Shown: positions 42,984 through 53,461, numbered from the stretch's first letter. The stretch: DNA of 64,000 bases from Pilimelia anulata (GCF_014647895.1 NZ_BMQB01000007.1:1-64000), one strand, 5' to 3'. Made by a program: numbers and translations. Notes: a model not told the origin generated them from the sequence alone.

Positions 42984-43412
42984 TAGACGACCGTGATTAT
43001 TGCGTACCGGTGTTCACCCTGCGCACGCTGCAACAACGGCAGCGGCGGGTGTGCATGTGTGCGGCTGTGAATTTTCATTCACAGGGTGGGTGTGTTCGGG
43101 GTGGCCGGGCGGGGTCCGGCGGGTGGGCGTTCACCGAGCGGGGTGTGGTCCGGCCAACCTGTGGGATTCCCACACATTCGACTCTGTCAATGTTATTGGC
43201 GTGGTGTGGGCAGCCGGAAATGCGTCGCCGGCGACGCGCGCCGGTGTTCGGGTGTGCCCTCGGGTGTCCGTTGGTTCCCATCGATGACATTGATGGGGTT
43301 CGTGATTTCCGGGCACAGCGACGCCGGTCGATAGTGAGGGTCCGCCCACCCCGCGATCCGCTCAACCCTCCCCGGCCGCGCGGCCCGCACCCCTCCCGAA
43401 CGGAGCGTTCAC
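42984..43412. other. Non-coding region with GT-rich strand bias and a TGTGA dyad
   Basis: No gene is seen. The plus strand is rich in G and T. TGTGA (43066-43070) and TCACA (43079-43083) form a dyad with an 8-base gap, similar to but wider than a CRP/GlxR site. The promoter of the M64 peptidase gene should lie here. Confidence 0.4.
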
Positions 43413-44381
43413 GTGCGCATTCGCCCCACCCCGGTCGCCCTCGCCGCGGCCGTCCTGCTGCTGGTCCAGCCGGCGGCCGCCCCGGCCGCGCCCGCCCCCG
43501 GGCCCGCCCCCACCGTCGTCCGCGAGGTGTTCTCCCCGGACGGCACGATCAGCCGGGTCCGGGTCACCCCCGACGCGCGCCGGGCCACCCCGCCGGTCGT
43601 CCCGGCCGACGTCATCCCGATCCAGCAGACCGGCCCGTCGGCCTCCCGGTTCGACCTGGTCTTCGTCGGCGACGGCTACACGCAGGCCGAGCTGGAGACG
43701 TACCACCAGCACGTCGTCGGGCGGTGGGAGGAGCTGACCGGGATCGAGCCGTACAAGTCGCTGAAGGACTCGTTCAACGTCTGGCAGGTCAACGTCGTCT
43801 CGGCCCAGTCCGGCGTCAGCGGCGACCCGACCCAGGGGGTCAAGAAGAACACCGCCCTGGGCATGTACTTCTTCTGCACCGGCATGGAGCGGCTGCTCTG
43901 CGTCGACGAGGGCAAGGCCAAGCAGTACGCCGCCGCCGCGCCCCAGGTCGACCAGGTCCTCGCGGTCGCCAACAGCACCAAGTACGGCGGCGCCGGCGGC
44001 GGGGTCGCCACCTCCTCGGGCGGCAACGCCCAGTCCGGCGGGATCGTCGCCCACGAACTCGGCCACTCCGTCGGCGGCCTGGCCGACGAGTACGACTACC
44101 CGAACGACCGGTACACCGGCGCCGAGCCCAGCGAGGTCAACGTCTCGACGTACCCCAGCGCCACGATGACCCAGAAGAAGGTCAAGTGGCACGCCTACAT
44201 CGGCAAGGACTCCCCGGACGGCGGCAGGATCGGCACCTTCGAGGGGGCGTACTACTACAAGCGGGGCGCGTACCGGCCCACCGAGAACTCGCTGATGCGC
44301 TCGCTCGGCCGCGAGTTCAACCTGATCGGACTCGACGTGATGAAGGCCGCGATCCTGCGCAAGACCAAGCCCACCGACTGA
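43413..44381 (+). CDS. Secreted M64-family (IgA peptidase-like) metallopeptidase
   Basis: A 322-residue exported protein. The signal peptide is residues 1 to about 27. The M64 domain begins RFDLVFVGDGYTQAELETYH (80-99). The zinc site IVAHELGHSVGGLADEYDYP gives His214, Glu215, His218 and Asp225. The tail, NSLMRSLGREFNLIGLDVMK, is typical of the family. Such enzymes include the Clostridium IgA protease, but actinobacterial members are general extracellular peptidases of unknown targets. It lies between the dioxygenase promoter region and a LysR gene in the same direction. Confidence 0.9.
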   Translation: MRIRPTPVALAAAVLLLVQPAAAPAAPAPGPAPTVVREVFSPDGTISRVRVTPDARRATPPVVPADVIPIQQTGPSASRFDLVFVGDGYTQAELETYHQHVVGRWEELTGIEPYKSLKDSFNVWQVNVVSAQSGVSGDPTQGVKKNTALGMYFFCTGMERLLCVDEGKAKQYAAAAPQVDQVLAVANSTKYGGAGGGVATSSGGNAQSGGIVAHELGHSVGGLADEYDYPNDRYTGAEPSEVNVSTYPSATMTQKKVKWHAYIGKDSPDGGRIGTFEGAYYYKRGAYRPTENSLMRSLGREFNLIGLDVMKAAILRKTKPTD

Positions 44382-44559
44382 CCCCACCGACCGGGCCACC
44401 GACCGGGCCGACCCGACCGGGCCGGGGCGGGGTGCACCGGCGGCGATGGGAGAGCGCCGCCGGCGCCCCGCCCCCGCTCCCGCCACGATTCATGCGCGCG
44501 GCGAAGCGCACCGCAACGGCCGGTTGAGGGGTGGTGCGCGGCGATCTAGGCTCGGATCG

Positions 44560-45558
44560 ATGGAGCTGGAACTGCGCCACCTGCGGACGGTGTGCGCGAT
44601 CGCCGAGACCGGCAGCCTGACCAAAGCGGCCGCCGTCATGCGCATGTCCCAGCCCGCCCTGACCGCCCGGCTCCAGCGGCTGGAGGCCGAGCTGGGCGCG
44701 AGCCTGTTCGTCCGCAGCGCCCGCGGGATGGTCCCGACCACCGTCGGCGAGTACGTCCTGCTGCGCGCCCGGGCGATCCTGCACGGCGTGGCCGAGCTGC
44801 GCGGCGGCGTGGCCCGGCAGTGGGGCGGCGGCGGTACCCCGGTCATCGCGCTCGGCGGCGCGGTCGGCTCGGTGTCGATCGGGCTGGCCGACCGGCTCGG
44901 CGCGCACCTGCCGGGCGTCGAGGTCCGGCTGACCATGGAGTACTCGCCGCTGCTGCTCTGGGACCTCGTCGGCGCCGGGCGGTTCGACCTGGTGGTCACC
45001 GTCGACTACCCGGGGTACGAGCTGCACGCCACGCCCGCCATGCGGTGCGCGACGATCGTCCGGGAGCCGGTGTTCGTGGCGCTCGCCGCGGGCGACCCGC
45101 TGGCCGCGCTGGCCGAGGTGCCGCTGGCGGCGCTCGCCGACCGGGCCTGGGTGATGACGCCGCCGGACGGCGCCGGCTGGCCCGACTGCTTCCTGGCCGC
45201 CTGCGAGCAGGCGGGGTTCCGGCCGCGGGTGCCGTACACGACGCCCAGCTCCGACTCGATCCGCACGCTCGTCGCCGGCGGCCGGGCGGTCGCCGCCTGC
45301 CAGCCGGTGTACCAGGCGGACGCCGACGTCGCGGTCCGGCCGCTGGCCGGCAACCCGGTCTCGATGCGGCACGTGCTGGTCTGCCCGACGGACGGGCGGC
45401 TGGCCGGGGACCTGCCGGCGATGCTGCGGCTGGCCCGGGCGGCGTACTGGGAGCACGTCCGCGAGCACACCGCCTTCCACGACCTGCTCCGCGCGAACGA
45501 CCACGCGAGCGACCCGGCGGCGGATCCCGCCCAACCCGCCACCGACCCGGCCGCCTGA
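44560..45558 (+). CDS. LysR-family transcriptional regulator
   Basis: A 332-residue regulator. The N-terminal helix-turn-helix is MELELRHLRTVCAIAETGSL then TKAAAVMRMSQPALTARLQR; the effector domain follows from about residue 90 (ALGGAVGSVSIGLADRLGAH). The ATG at 44560 matches the family start exactly; the frame is open 38 codons upstream without similarity. An acidic, proline-containing tail (ASDPAADPAQPATDPAA) is unusual. It lies 178 bases after the M64 gene and upstream of the chitinase gene on the same strand. It may control either, but no divergent target is present. Confidence 0.92.
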   Translation: MELELRHLRTVCAIAETGSLTKAAAVMRMSQPALTARLQRLEAELGASLFVRSARGMVPTTVGEYVLLRARAILHGVAELRGGVARQWGGGGTPVIALGGAVGSVSIGLADRLGAHLPGVEVRLTMEYSPLLLWDLVGAGRFDLVVTVDYPGYELHATPAMRCATIVREPVFVALAAGDPLAALAEVPLAALADRAWVMTPPDGAGWPDCFLAACEQAGFRPRVPYTTPSSDSIRTLVAGGRAVAACQPVYQADADVAVRPLAGNPVSMRHVLVCPTDGRLAGDLPAMLRLARAAYWEHVREHTAFHDLLRANDHASDPAADPAQPATDPAA

Positions 45559-45673
45559 CGCCGCCGCCCGCCCGCGTCCCCGGCTGCCGCCCGGATCCGG
45601 CGTTCACAGTTAGCGTCATCCGCGGCAACGGAAATCCGGGGCATGCGCGGCGAAACGGGGATTCGACCCGGCC

Positions 45674-45805
45674 GGTGGTCCATACCGGTCCGCACCTGGG
45701 GCACAAGCAGCTCGGAACGGTCATCACGTCCGCCGAACGGCGGGAACGGCCGCGTGAACGGGCCAACTGTGCACCTTGACATCGAATTATGTGAATACCT
45801 ATCGT
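45674..45805 (+). promoter_or_regulatory. Chitinase promoter region with DasR-like box
   Basis: GGTGGTCCATACCGGT at 45674-45689 matches about 11 of 16 positions of the DasR consensus and is itself a dyad (CCGGT/ACCGG). Further down, TTGACA (45776-45781) and TATCGT (45800-45805) are 18 bases apart and form a good promoter about 60 bases before the chitinase ATG. GAACGG also recurs three times at 45734-45760. Confidence 0.5.
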
Positions 45806-45863
45806 CCCCCCTTGCCCGGGCCCGCTCGTGGGTCCCTCACCGATGGGCTAGAGGAGACACTCA

Positions 45864-47099
<1,236 letters not shown>

Positions 47100-47106
47100 C
47101 CGGCGC

Positions 47107-47157
47107 GGGCCGCCGCCCCGCCCCCCGCTCAGCCGGGCGGGCCGGGGGCGGCGGCCC
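47107..47157. terminator. Terminator after the chitinase gene
   Basis: GGGCCGCCGCCCC (47107-47119) and GGGGCGGCGGCCC (47145-47157) are perfect 13-base arms. The right arm lies within the end of the convergent response-regulator gene, so the hairpin can serve both. Confidence 0.65.
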
Positions 47158-47803
47158 CCGGCGGCACCAGCCCGGACCGGTACGCGAACACCACCGCCTG
47201 CGTCCGGTCCCGCGCCCCGAGCTTCATCAGCACCCGGCTCACGTGGGTCTTCACCGTGGCCGCGCCGAGCGTCAACCGGGCGGCGATCTCCGCATTGGAC
47301 AGCCCGGCCGCCATCAGCACCAGCACCTCCCGCTCCCGCTCGGTCAGCCCGGTCGGCACCCCGGCCGGCGGCGCGGCGGGCGCCGCGGCGATCTCCGCGA
47401 TCACGCCGCGGGCCACCGGCGGGTCCAGCCAGGCGTGGCCGTCGGCGACCGCGCGGATCGCCGCGGCCAGGTCCGTCGGCGCCGCGTCCTTGAGCAGGAA
47501 GCCGGCCGCGCCCGCGCGCAGCGCCTCCCGCACCCGCTCGTCGCTGTGGAAGGTGGTCAGCACCAGCACCCGGGCCGGGCCGCCGGCCTCGGTGATCGCC
47601 CGGGTGGCGGCGACGCCGTCGAGGATCGGCATCACCACGTCCAGCACGACCACGTCCGGCGCCCGGCTGCGGGTCAGCGCGACGGCCGCGGCGCCGTCGG
47701 CGGCCTCGCCGACCACCTCGATGCCCGGCGTCGCGTCGAGCACCATCGCGATGCCCGCCCGGACGAGCGGCTGGTCGTCCGCCAGCACCACCCGGATCGT
47801 CAC
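47129..47803 (-). CDS. NarL/LuxR-family response regulator
   Basis: A 224-residue two-component regulator. The receiver domain holds the acidic pair DD at 9-10, phospho-acceptor Asp55 (VVVLDVVMP), the Thr of VLVLTTFHSD and the Lys of GFLLKDA. The C-terminal LuxR helix-turn-helix is LTEREREVLVLMAAGLSNAE then IAARLTLGAATVKTHVSRVL. The start is GTG at 47803, overlapping the kinase stop by 4 bases (translational coupling), so the pair is co-expressed. The target genes are unknown; the adjacent chitinase is on the opposite strand. Confidence 0.94.
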   Translation of the reverse strand: MTIRVVLADDQPLVRAGIAMVLDATPGIEVVGEAADGAAAVALTRSRAPDVVVLDVVMPILDGVAATRAITEAGGPARVLVLTTFHSDERVREALRAGAAGFLLKDAAPTDLAAAIRAVADGHAWLDPPVARGVIAEIAAAPAAPPAGVPTGLTEREREVLVLMAAGLSNAEIAARLTLGAATVKTHVSRVLMKLGARDRTQAVVFAYRSGLVPPGAAAPGPPG

Positions 47804-48975
47804 GTGCCCACCCCCGCGGCCACGGGCGCGGCCGCCGCCGGCAGCACCGCGGTCACCGTGAAGCCGTCCGGCCCCGGGCGCGCGGCGAGCGTGCCGCCGA
47901 CGGTGCGGACGCGCTCGCGCAGCCCGACCAGCCCGAGTCCGCCGGACGCCCCCGTCCGGCCCGATGCCGCCGCGGCCCCCGGCGCGCCGCCGCGGTCGGC
48001 GACGGTGACGGTCAGCACCCCCGGCCGCCAGGCCAGCCGGACCCGGACCGCCGTACCCGGCCCGGCGTGCTTCATGCAGTTGGTCAGCGCCTCCTGCACC
48101 ACCCGGTACGCGGCCAGCCCGACGCTCGGGTCGACCGCGCCGGGCGGCCCGTCGGTATCCGCGGTGACGGCCAGGCCGGCGGCCCGGCACTCGGCGACCA
48201 GCCGGTCGATGTCGGCCGGGCCGGGGCTGCCGGCCGGCGGCGCGTCGTCGGCGCCGGCCGAGCGCAGCAGCCGCAGCATCCGGCGCAGCTCCTGCGTCGC
48301 CTGCTGGCCGGCCGACCGGATCGCGTCGAGCGCGGCCGCGGTCGGCGGGTCGGCGTCGCCGAGCCGCGCCCGCGCCCCGGCGGCCTGCAGCAGCATCGCG
48401 GTGACCGCGTGCGCGACGATGTCGTGCAGCTCGCGGGCGATCCGCAGCCGCTCGGCGCGCAGCGCGCCGGCCGCCGCGTCCCGGTGCGCCGCCGCGGCGG
48501 CCGCGGCCCGCGCGTCGGCCTGCCACGCCCGGTGCCCGACGCCCGCGGCGACCGCCAGCAGCAGGGCCTGGAGCAGCGCCGGCGGGCCGACCGCGCCGGG
48601 CGCGGCGCCGGCCCGCAGCTCGGCCGCGGCCTGCGCGGCCAGCGGCAGCAGCCCGGCCAGCGCGGCCGCGGCGGCGGCCCGCGGCCGCCAGCGGGCGGCC
48701 GCGGCGTGCACCGCGACCACCACCCCGGCGACCGTGGCGTAGCCGGGGAGCAGCAGCGGGGCGGCGGTGGCGTACCCGAGCTGGACGGCCAGGACCGCGC
48801 CGGGCCGGGCGTGCCGGGCGGCCAGGGTGAGGAACGCCGCCGGGGCGGCCAGCGCGGCGGCCCAGCGGGCGGACCCGGCCGGCGCCGTCGCCCACCACAC
48901 CAGCAGGTCCACCGCGGTGCAGGCGGCGATCACCCCGGCGTCGGTCCACCGGTGGCGGCGGGTGTCCCCGGTCAT
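47800..48975 (-). CDS. Sensor histidine kinase (HisKA_3 / DesK-like)
   Basis: A 391-residue membrane kinase. About four to five hydrophobic helices occupy residues 12-150. The dimerisation and phospho-acceptor box is LRIARELHDIVAHAVTAMLL with His184. The HATPase domain follows (YRVVQEALTNCMKHAG, DRGGAPG, GGLGLVGLRERV). The layout with no large extracellular domain resembles actinobacterial kinases that sense the membrane itself. The ATG at 48975 has a G-rich binding site just upstream. It is translationally coupled to the response regulator gene. Confidence 0.93.
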   Translation of the reverse strand: MTGDTRRHRWTDAGVIAACTAVDLLVWWATAPAGSARWAAALAAPAAFLTLAARHARPGAVLAVQLGYATAAPLLLPGYATVAGVVVAVHAAAARWRPRAAAAAALAGLLPLAAQAAAELRAGAAPGAVGPPALLQALLLAVAAGVGHRAWQADARAAAAAAAHRDAAAGALRAERLRIARELHDIVAHAVTAMLLQAAGARARLGDADPPTAAALDAIRSAGQQATQELRRMLRLLRSAGADDAPPAGSPGPADIDRLVAECRAAGLAVTADTDGPPGAVDPSVGLAAYRVVQEALTNCMKHAGPGTAVRVRLAWRPGVLTVTVADRGGAPGAAAASGRTGASGGLGLVGLRERVRTVGGTLAARPGPDGFTVTAVLPAAAAPVAAGVGT

Positions 48976-49206
48976 CTCTGCCCCCCTCTCGCTCCTCCAC
49001 GCTACGAGGCCGCGCCCGGCCGCCTCGTCCGTTCCCGGGATGACCCGGCCATCCGCCCCGGGGCGGACCCCGGCCGCCCGGCCCCGCCCGGCGGCGGACC
49101 CCGGATCTCGGCCCCCGCGCGGACGCCGGGAAAGGCGCGAATCGCGATTCTGGAATACGTCCCGCTGATACGGGACACGGCATTCGCCAACCGAGGGGGA
49201 AATGGC

Positions 49207-49956
49207 ATGAAGAACATCCGCAGTACGGTCCGCGGCCTCCTGCTCTGCACCACCGGGCTCGCCGTCCTCGCCGTACCGACGGCGGTGGCCGCCGCGCCGC
49301 CCGCCACCGGTACGCCGGTCACCGACGGCACCCGGGCCGGCGCCCCGCGCGGCGCCCCGGCAGCCCTGGCCCGGGCGATCGTGCACAAGACCCCGCGGGT
49401 CGGGTTCACGGTCGACGGCGTGGCCGGCAAGGGCAGCCAGATCAGCCGGTACGACGGCCGGGCGCTGTACTTCATCGCCCACCCGGCGGCGAACGGCCGC
49501 GCGGCGCGCCTGGAGGGCTTCACCAGCCTGCGGGTGTTCAAGGCGAAGACCGCGCGGATCGACGCGGCCGCGCGCAAGCGGTCGGCGAGGGTCGCGTTCG
49601 GCGTCCAGCGGGCGGCCGCGACCAGCGGTACGCCGGCCGCCGCGCTGCCGGCGCTGACCACGGACCGGTCGTGGTTCCACGAGCACGGGAACTTCGGGGG
49701 CAACCGGTTCGCGGTCCGGGTCGGCACCGCGGTGAACGACCTGACCCGGTTCGACATGAGCTGCGTCCTGTGGTGGTGCACGAGCTGGAACGACCAGCTC
49801 TCGTCGGTCGCGGCCAACGGCTGGAACGGGACGTTCCTGTACGAGCACATCTACTACCAGGGCAGCGCGCTGTACCTGCCGCCCGGCTACCTGGCGCCGA
49901 ACCTCGGCTACTGGGGCTGGAACGACCGGACCTCGTCCATCTGGGTCCGCGCCTAG
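49207..49956 (+). CDS. Secreted beta/gamma-crystallin-like (I36 inhibitor-like) protein
   Basis: A 249-residue exported protein. The signal peptide is residues 1-29. A middle region (60-150) contains GRALYFIAHPAANGRAARLE. The last 90 residues form a Greek-key domain: SWFHEHGNFGGNRFAVRVGT, CVLWWCTSWNDQLSSVAANG and YLAPNLGYWGWNDRTSSIWV. The repeated G-N-F-G-G / W-N-D-x-x-S-S patterns are those of microbial beta/gamma-crystallins and of the Streptomyces metalloproteinase inhibitor SMPI (family I36). It may bind calcium or inhibit metalloproteases such as those encoded in this window; this is inference. Confidence 0.75.
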   Translation: MKNIRSTVRGLLLCTTGLAVLAVPTAVAAAPPATGTPVTDGTRAGAPRGAPAALARAIVHKTPRVGFTVDGVAGKGSQISRYDGRALYFIAHPAANGRAARLEGFTSLRVFKAKTARIDAAARKRSARVAFGVQRAAATSGTPAAALPALTTDRSWFHEHGNFGGNRFAVRVGTAVNDLTRFDMSCVLWWCTSWNDQLSSVAANGWNGTFLYEHIYYQGSALYLPPGYLAPNLGYWGWNDRTSSIWVRA

Positions 49957-50139
49957 CGGGTCGGCGGCGGTGGGGCGGGCGCGGGACGCCCGCCCCACCG
50001 CCGCGCTTACAACCATGAATCGGACGAATCGACAGGAACGAAAGGTGTCGAGGTACGTCGAATCGACGGCGGGCCGCGCGGCCGCTCACTAGCCTGCTCA
50101 GGGACGGCCCGCGACCCGCTCGCGACCCGGGAGACAGCC

Positions 50140-50855
50140 ATGACGACGACGTCGGCACCCCCGCCGCCGGCCGGCGCGCCCGCTGCGGCGGTGGGCGACC
50201 TGCTGGTCGAGGCCGGGCCGCTGTCCAGCCAGCAGATGGCCGACGCCATCCGGGCCCGGGTGCGCACCGGCACCCGACCGGAGACGATCCTCATCGCCGG
50301 CGGGCTGGTCCGCCGGGCCGACGTGTACAGGACGCTCGCCCGGGCCGGGGCATCCTCTACCTCGACGACCTCGACCACGAGCCGCTCGACCCGGACCTGC
50401 TCGACCCGCTGGACCCGGCGCTGCTGGTCAGCGAGGCGTGGTTCCCGGTCCGCCGGATGGGCGCCGACCGGGTGCTGGTGGCCACCGCCGAGCAGCCCAC
50501 GCCGGAGCTGCTGTCCGCGCGGCCGATCGCGGTGGTGGCCCCGGGCGTACCGGTGGTGGCGCTGGCCGCGACCGCGACGCTCGGCCTGCCGCTGCCGGTC
50601 GCCGAGATGACGGTGGCCCTGACGGCGGTGGCGGTGACGATCCTGCCGCCGATCCGGCGCCGCTGGTGGCTCGGCGCGCTGCTGGCGGGCGCTGGTCCAG
50701 GCGGGCGTGCCCTGGCCGGTCTGACCGTCCGGTGTGTCCATTCCGCTGTCGGCGTTGCGAATGTCACATCGAATAACCGCTATTGCCGGGACAGCAGGCG
50801 TTATTCAACATCATCTATCGCGTTTCCCGCTGCCGTTGTCGCATCGCCACCCTAG
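50140..50855 (+). pseudogene. MshEN-domain glycosyltransferase-type protein, frameshifted and truncated
   Basis: The first frame reads VGDLLVEAGPLSSQQMADAI then PETILIAGGLVRRADVYRTL, a typical MshEN-like N-terminal module. After a one-base shift near 50350 it continues YLDDLDHEPLDPDLLDPLDP, ALLVSEAWFPVRRMGADRVL and VATAEQPTPELLSARPIAVV, then a hydrophobic segment (LALAATATLGLPLPVAEMTV), and stops at 50855. In related actinobacterial proteins such a module precedes a family-2 glycosyltransferase domain; none is present here. It is therefore a 5' remnant with a frameshift. Confidence 0.55.
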
Positions 50856-50958
50856 GCTCGAATTCGCACCGGGCAATGCGGACCGGCCACTGCCGGGCGG
50901 TCCGCGCTGCCATTTTCCGAAGATGCGTCACCGGACTCCGGGAACGGGAGACACCAAC

Positions 50959-51405
50959 GTGAACACCTTCATCGCCCGCACCGCCGCCGTCGCCTCGGCC
51001 GCCGCCCTCGGCGTGGCCGGCGCCGCCGCGCCGGCGGCTGCCGCCGCTCAGCCGCAGCTCAGCTACATCGCCACCATCCGGGTGGACGGGGGCGGCGGCA
51101 GCCAGTACTTCAAGGCCCGCCTGATCCAGCCCGACGACGTCCAGGCGGCGACCGACAACCTCAACGGCAGCAGCATCAAGCACATCAACGGCCGCGTGGT
51201 CCGCACCGGCCCGGACATCAACACCGGCTACACCTGGCACCTCGACCCGTACGACGTGGCGTTCGTGGACATCTCCGCCGAGGTGTGCGACGGCCTGCCG
51301 AGCTACGTCGCCGGCGACCCGGCCAGCTACACCCGGTACTGCCCGTGGCACACCAAGGTGACCGACCTGCTCGCCACGTACAGCCCGTACAAGCCGAAGG
51401 GCTGA
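50959..51405 (+). CDS. Secreted BP74-N-domain-like protein
   Basis: A 148-residue exported protein. The signal peptide MNTFIARTAAVASAAALGVA plus GAAAPAAAAA ends about residue 30. The mature domain (LSYIATIRVDGGGGSQYFKA, KHINGRVVRTGPDINTGYTW, HLDPYDVAFVDISAEVCDGL, YCPWHTKVTDLLATY) matches the pattern of the BP74 N-terminal domain found in calcium-dependent adhesion proteins and small secreted bacterial proteins. Two cysteines may form a disulphide. A GTG start at 50959 has GGGAG 8 bases upstream. The function is unknown. Confidence 0.72.
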   Translation: MNTFIARTAAVASAAALGVAGAAAPAAAAAQPQLSYIATIRVDGGGGSQYFKARLIQPDDVQAATDNLNGSSIKHINGRVVRTGPDINTGYTWHLDPYDVAFVDISAEVCDGLPSYVAGDPASYTRYCPWHTKVTDLLATYSPYKPKG

Positions 51406-51462
51406 GCGCGCGGCGGCGGCGCGGACTCCGGTCCGCGCCGCCGCCGGGGTGGGGATTCGGGC

Positions 51463-53391
51463 TCAGCTCCGCTGGTTGTCGCCCGCGCAGCGGACGTCGA
51501 CGTTCTCGGTCGCCTTCCCCTCGGTCACCGGTACCGCCGTGGCGGCGCCGGCGTCCGTCGCGGCCGGGTACCAGCAGCGGTTCCCCGCGACGACCTTGAG
51601 CTGCTGCCCACCCGTGGCCCGGATCGTGTACCGGCCGTCGGCGTCCAGTTCGTCCACCCGCTCCGCCGCCAGGTCGCCGGTGCGCGCGCTGTACGCCCGC
51701 ACCATCACCCCGGCCGCGGTGTAGCCGGGCGTGCCGCGGACCGTGCCGCCGCCGGTCAGCGTCGCGTCCTGCCCGACCACCCCGCCCAGCGGCACCCGGC
51801 GGTACGCCGCGGCGAACCGGTCCGGCTGCCCGCCGGACCACTGCCACGCGTACGGCGCCGGCGCGGTGAACAGCACCGGCCAGGCGAACGGGCCCAGCCC
51901 CTCGATGCCGTACCGGCCCTCCTCGTCGGTGCACTGGCGCTCGCGCGGCCCGCTGCCGAAGAACGACCGCTCGATCGCGAACGGGAACGCGCACACCGGC
52001 CGGACCACCTCGCCGCCGGCGCCGAGCACCGTGCCCTCGATCGCCCCGGACCGGGTGATGCTGATGGTCGGCGCGGTCAGCCACGCGTCCGGGCGGACGG
52101 TCAGTGCGGCCGCCCCGCGCCGGTCGCCGGTACCGGCGCTCCGGCCGACCCACTGCAGGCCGTGGTCGGGGCAGTCGTCGTCGTCGCAGATCCCGGCGCC
52201 GGCGAGCAGGTGGACGGTCGCGCCCGCGGGGTACGGGCCGAGGGTCAGCGTGCCGTTCCCGTCGGTGCACGGCCCGTCCACGCCGACGCCGCGCGCCCCG
52301 AACCGCACCCCCCGCCCGACCCCGGCGGGCCGCTCGCCGGCACCGTTCGCGGCGCGGTCGCCGGCACGCGCGGTGCGGTCGGCGGGTTGCAGGGGGGCGG
52401 TGTAGGGCGGGTTCTCGCCGGGGCGCAGCGCCAGCACGCAGACGCCCGCCGCCGGGCGCCGGGTGCCCGCCTGCACGGCGTTGACCACGATCGCGCCGAC
52501 CCGGTCCAGCGGGACCCGGCGGTCGGCCCGCTTGCCCGGCCGGACGTCGATGGTCAGCTCCGGGCCGCGGTGCCCGACGCCGCCCTCCACCGCGAACGCC
52601 CGCGGCCCGCCCGACGGCGCCCGGTCCAGGGTGGCCACGCCGCGGGCGTCGGCGCAGGCGCGCAGCGCCCCGACGGACAGGCACGCGTCGGGTACCGCGG
52701 CGCCGGTCGCCCGGTCGACGAACGTGGCCCGGACGCTGCCGCGGTCGAGGAACCGCTCGTCCAGGGTCAGCGCGCCGCCGGCGGCGACCCGGTACGCCCG
52801 GGCGTCGGCGAGCCGGGACCGGCCCGGCCGGTACTGGTGCTCGAACTCCGGCGTCCAGGCCGACATCCGGTACGCGCCGGGGCGCACCCGCAGCGCGTAC
52901 CGGCCGTCCTCGCCCGCGTCGGTCGCGATGGCGGTGCCGTTCTCGGTGTACACGCTCACCCCCGCCGCGGCGGGGGCGCCGTCGGGGTCGGTGACCCGGC
53001 CGGCGATCGTCGCGAAGCCGGGTACCAGGGCCAGGTCGGCGACGGCCCGGCCGCCGGTGCCGACGGTCAGGGTGGCGCGGTCGCCGGCGGTGCCGGACGG
53101 GCCGTGCCACTGCTCGGGCAGCCCGGTGCCGTCGGCGCGCAGCGCGTACTGGCCGGGCGGGACGCGCAGGGTGTACCGGCCGTCGGCGCCGACGCAGGTA
53201 CGGGCGGCGGGGGTGGTGTCGTCGGTCCAGCGTGGCAGGGCGGCGGCGCACGCGCCGGCCGCGGGCCGCCCGGTCGCGGCGAGGGTGAGGACGCCGGTCA
53301 GCGTGCCGGTCGCGGGCCCGGCGGTCGCGGGCGCCGTGGCCGCCACCGCGGCCGGTACGGCCACCAGCGCGGTCAGCAGGAGTCGTCGCAT
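51463..53391 (-). CDS. Secreted carboxypeptidase-regulatory-like repeat protein
   Basis: A 642-residue exported protein. The signal peptide is residues 1-24. It is built of about six beta-sandwich modules: GTLTGVLTLAATGRPAAGAC, TIAGRVTDPDGAPAAAGVSV, SVRATFVDRATGAAVPDACL, AIVVNAVQAGTRRPAAGVCV, AIEGTVLGAGGEVVRPVCAF, TVRGTPGYTAAGVMVRAYSA. Several modules contain paired Cys (for example CAAALP...ARTCVG), suggesting disulphide-stabilised repeats. No catalytic site is seen. GAGGGG stands 5 bases before the ATG at 53391. It parallels the protein at 9843-11294, which also sits next to secreted peptidase genes. Likely an adhesive or binding scaffold. Confidence 0.78.
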   Translation of the reverse strand: MRRLLLTALVAVPAAVAATAPATAGPATGTLTGVLTLAATGRPAAGACAAALPRWTDDTTPAARTCVGADGRYTLRVPPGQYALRADGTGLPEQWHGPSGTAGDRATLTVGTGGRAVADLALVPGFATIAGRVTDPDGAPAAAGVSVYTENGTAIATDAGEDGRYALRVRPGAYRMSAWTPEFEHQYRPGRSRLADARAYRVAAGGALTLDERFLDRGSVRATFVDRATGAAVPDACLSVGALRACADARGVATLDRAPSGGPRAFAVEGGVGHRGPELTIDVRPGKRADRRVPLDRVGAIVVNAVQAGTRRPAAGVCVLALRPGENPPYTAPLQPADRTARAGDRAANGAGERPAGVGRGVRFGARGVGVDGPCTDGNGTLTLGPYPAGATVHLLAGAGICDDDDCPDHGLQWVGRSAGTGDRRGAAALTVRPDAWLTAPTISITRSGAIEGTVLGAGGEVVRPVCAFPFAIERSFFGSGPRERQCTDEEGRYGIEGLGPFAWPVLFTAPAPYAWQWSGGQPDRFAAAYRRVPLGGVVGQDATLTGGGTVRGTPGYTAAGVMVRAYSARTGDLAAERVDELDADGRYTIRATGGQQLKVVAGNRCWYPAATDAGAATAVPVTEGKATENVDVRCAGDNQRS

Positions 53392-53461
53392 GTGGTCCCC
53401 TCCGAGGAAGCGGCTGGGGACCAACGTAGAACGGCGGGCTATCAGCGGGCTATCACGACAT

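Noticed and set aside
45734..45760. GAACGG triplet as a regulator iteron array
   Set aside because: The three copies are unevenly spaced in a GC-rich stretch where such hexamers are common, so chance is likely.
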